Positions 63,132-64,000 of a DNA stretch of 64,000 nt are shown here, piece after piece. This stretch comes from an uncultured Bacilli bacterium (GTDB taxonomy: Bacteria > Bacillota_I > Bacilli_A > RF39 > UBA660): the NCBI GenBank assembly GCA_910584085.1, contig CAJTZY010000003.1, positions 1 through 64,000 of the forward strand, written 5' to 3'. The notes under the pieces are model-generated. The model made no database searches, was not told the DNA's origin, and was given only the letters and a program-made list of their open reading frames with translations. Made by a program: the position numbers and the translations under genes. Within the stretch, counting starts at the first letter, position 1, and every line of letters starts with the position of its first letter.

Positions 63132-64000
63132 ATGATAGATATTAATGTTGTTAAAGATAATGTAAGTATACTTTCAAAAAGATTAGATAGCTTGAATATT
63201 GATAGTATTTTTATAGAACAAGATGGTAAAATGGATAAAATTTTTTATAACGAAGAACAATTACATGAGTTAAGAAGCTGTGCAAAACTATTAGTGTCTA
63301 TGGCAATAGGAATAGCAATAGAAGATAAAATGTTAGTTGATGGGATTCCTTTATCGTTAGATACTAAAATATATCCTTCAATAAAAAAATTGGTAGATAT
63401 AAAAGACCAAAATAATTTACTAAAAGTTCAAAAATGGACAGTCAAAAATTTACTAACACATACTACAGGCTATGAAAGTCAAATGATGTCAGAAAGATAC
63501 ATTAAAGATGTTGATAAAAATGAATTGTTAAATTATGCTTTAAACTATGATATTCCATTTGAGGTAGGAACAAGATTTGCTTATAACAATGTAGAACCTT
63601 TTGTTTTATCAGTATTTTTTCAAGAAACATTTGGAGTTAATTTAAAAGATTATATAAATGAAAAGATATTTAAAAATTGAACATTAAAGAATTTGAATGG
63701 GATAATTATGGGAAGTATTGTCCAGCATCTACAGGCTTGTATTTAAAACATTCTGATTTTCATAAAATAGGCAAACTTTTATTGAATAATGGAAAATACG
63801 ACGGAGAACAAATCATTCCAGAAAATTGGATAAGAGAAATGTCATCAATGCAATTAGAAACTCCTTCTATATATAAACCAGAAAGAGTTTTACCTAAAAT
63901 TGGAATAGGATATTATACTTTCATTTCAAGAGATGGTTATTTTTTTAGAGATGGATCTAATGGGCAATACATTATTGTAAACAAAGGGAGAAATTTGTTA
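63132..64000 (+). pseudogene. Serine beta-lactamase-like hydrolase, frameshifted and cut by window end
   Basis: A class C/LACTB-like protein. The first 182 codons show SCAKLL (SxxK nucleophile) and FAYNNVE (YxN). They end at TGA 63678-63680 after EKIFKN. One frame over, the protein continues as LNIKEFEWDNYGKYCPASTG and further to the window end (IPENWIREM, GIGYYTFISRDGY), which is what the family carries. Adding one A to the five-A run (TTTAAAAATTG) rejoins the frames. The rest, including any KTG-like motif, lies beyond base 64000. Confidence 0.8.

Overview
The window is a low-GC (roughly 25-30% by eye), gene-dense bacterial chromosome segment that uses the standard code (TGA is a stop, TGG encodes Trp). 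Ribosome sites are of the GGAGG / GGTGAT type, many promoters have TATAAT or extended TGnTATAAT -10 boxes, and starts are often TTG or GTG. ClpC with a UVR insert, a Cse60-type protein, a SpoIIAA-like STAS protein next to a sigma-F/G-type sigma factor, sigma-H-type promoters, a collagen-like (Gly-Pro-Thr) surface protein and an IS200/IS605 TnpB all point to Bacillota, probably an uncultured gut Bacilli/Erysipelotrichia-like lineage. The species cannot be named from the sequence.

Layout. 0-1.1 kb: 3' part of an IS605-type tnpB with its right end and omega-RNA. 1.3-11.2 kb: envelope and housekeeping genes (polysaccharide deacetylase, lipoprotein, enolase, a frameshifted DUF1016 nuclease, NagZ-like GH3, YgjP-like metallopeptidase, M23 peptidase, cse60). 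11.2-19.1 kb: clpC, unknown small genes, an unusual sigma-like protein with a C-terminal extension, a candidate structured RNA, the STAS/sigma pair and tRNA-Ser(GCU). 19.2-33.4 kb: VanZ, PAP2, a phage-type lysin, regulators, an atypical Fe-S protein, a very large MMPL fusion, a surface protein, an internally deleted DUF362 gene and a MATE-cytidylate kinase fusion.

33.4-38.8 kb: a collagen-like gene, then a complete retron (ncRNA, reverse transcriptase with NAxxH/YSDD/VTG motifs, a small nucleoside deoxyribosyltransferase-like protein and an overlapping NUDIX gene), then VanZ-RDD, a DUF5301 gene broken at an A9 run, and a candidate type I toxin-antitoxin locus. 38.8-43.7 kb: an orphan TrpF homologue, NUDIX, LysR, coaE-coaD, an MBL hydrolase and a PHP phosphoesterase. 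43.8-50 kb: an unusual biosynthetic-looking cluster (Gfo/Idh/MocA oxidoreductase, P-loop kinase, MTTase-like radical SAM, nucleotidyltransferase, second radical SAM enzyme, and a three-domain cysteine hydrolase/ParB-like/kinase fusion). 50-64 kb: small accessory enzymes (AraC, nitroreductase, transglutaminase, HAD, GNATs, hydrolases, SDRs), a NifS/unknown/ferredoxin-thioredoxin operon, PnuC, and a frameshifted beta-lactamase-like gene running off the end.

The two strongest items for follow-up are the retron at 34.52-36.62 kb and the 43.97-50.0 kb cluster. Also notable are the spoIIAA-sigF-like pair that lacks spoIIAB and the phosphorylatable serine, and the toxin/antisense-RNA locus at 38.3-38.63 kb. 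At least three genes are frameshifted, two of them clearly in A homopolymers, so sequencing or assembly indels must be considered before calling biological decay.
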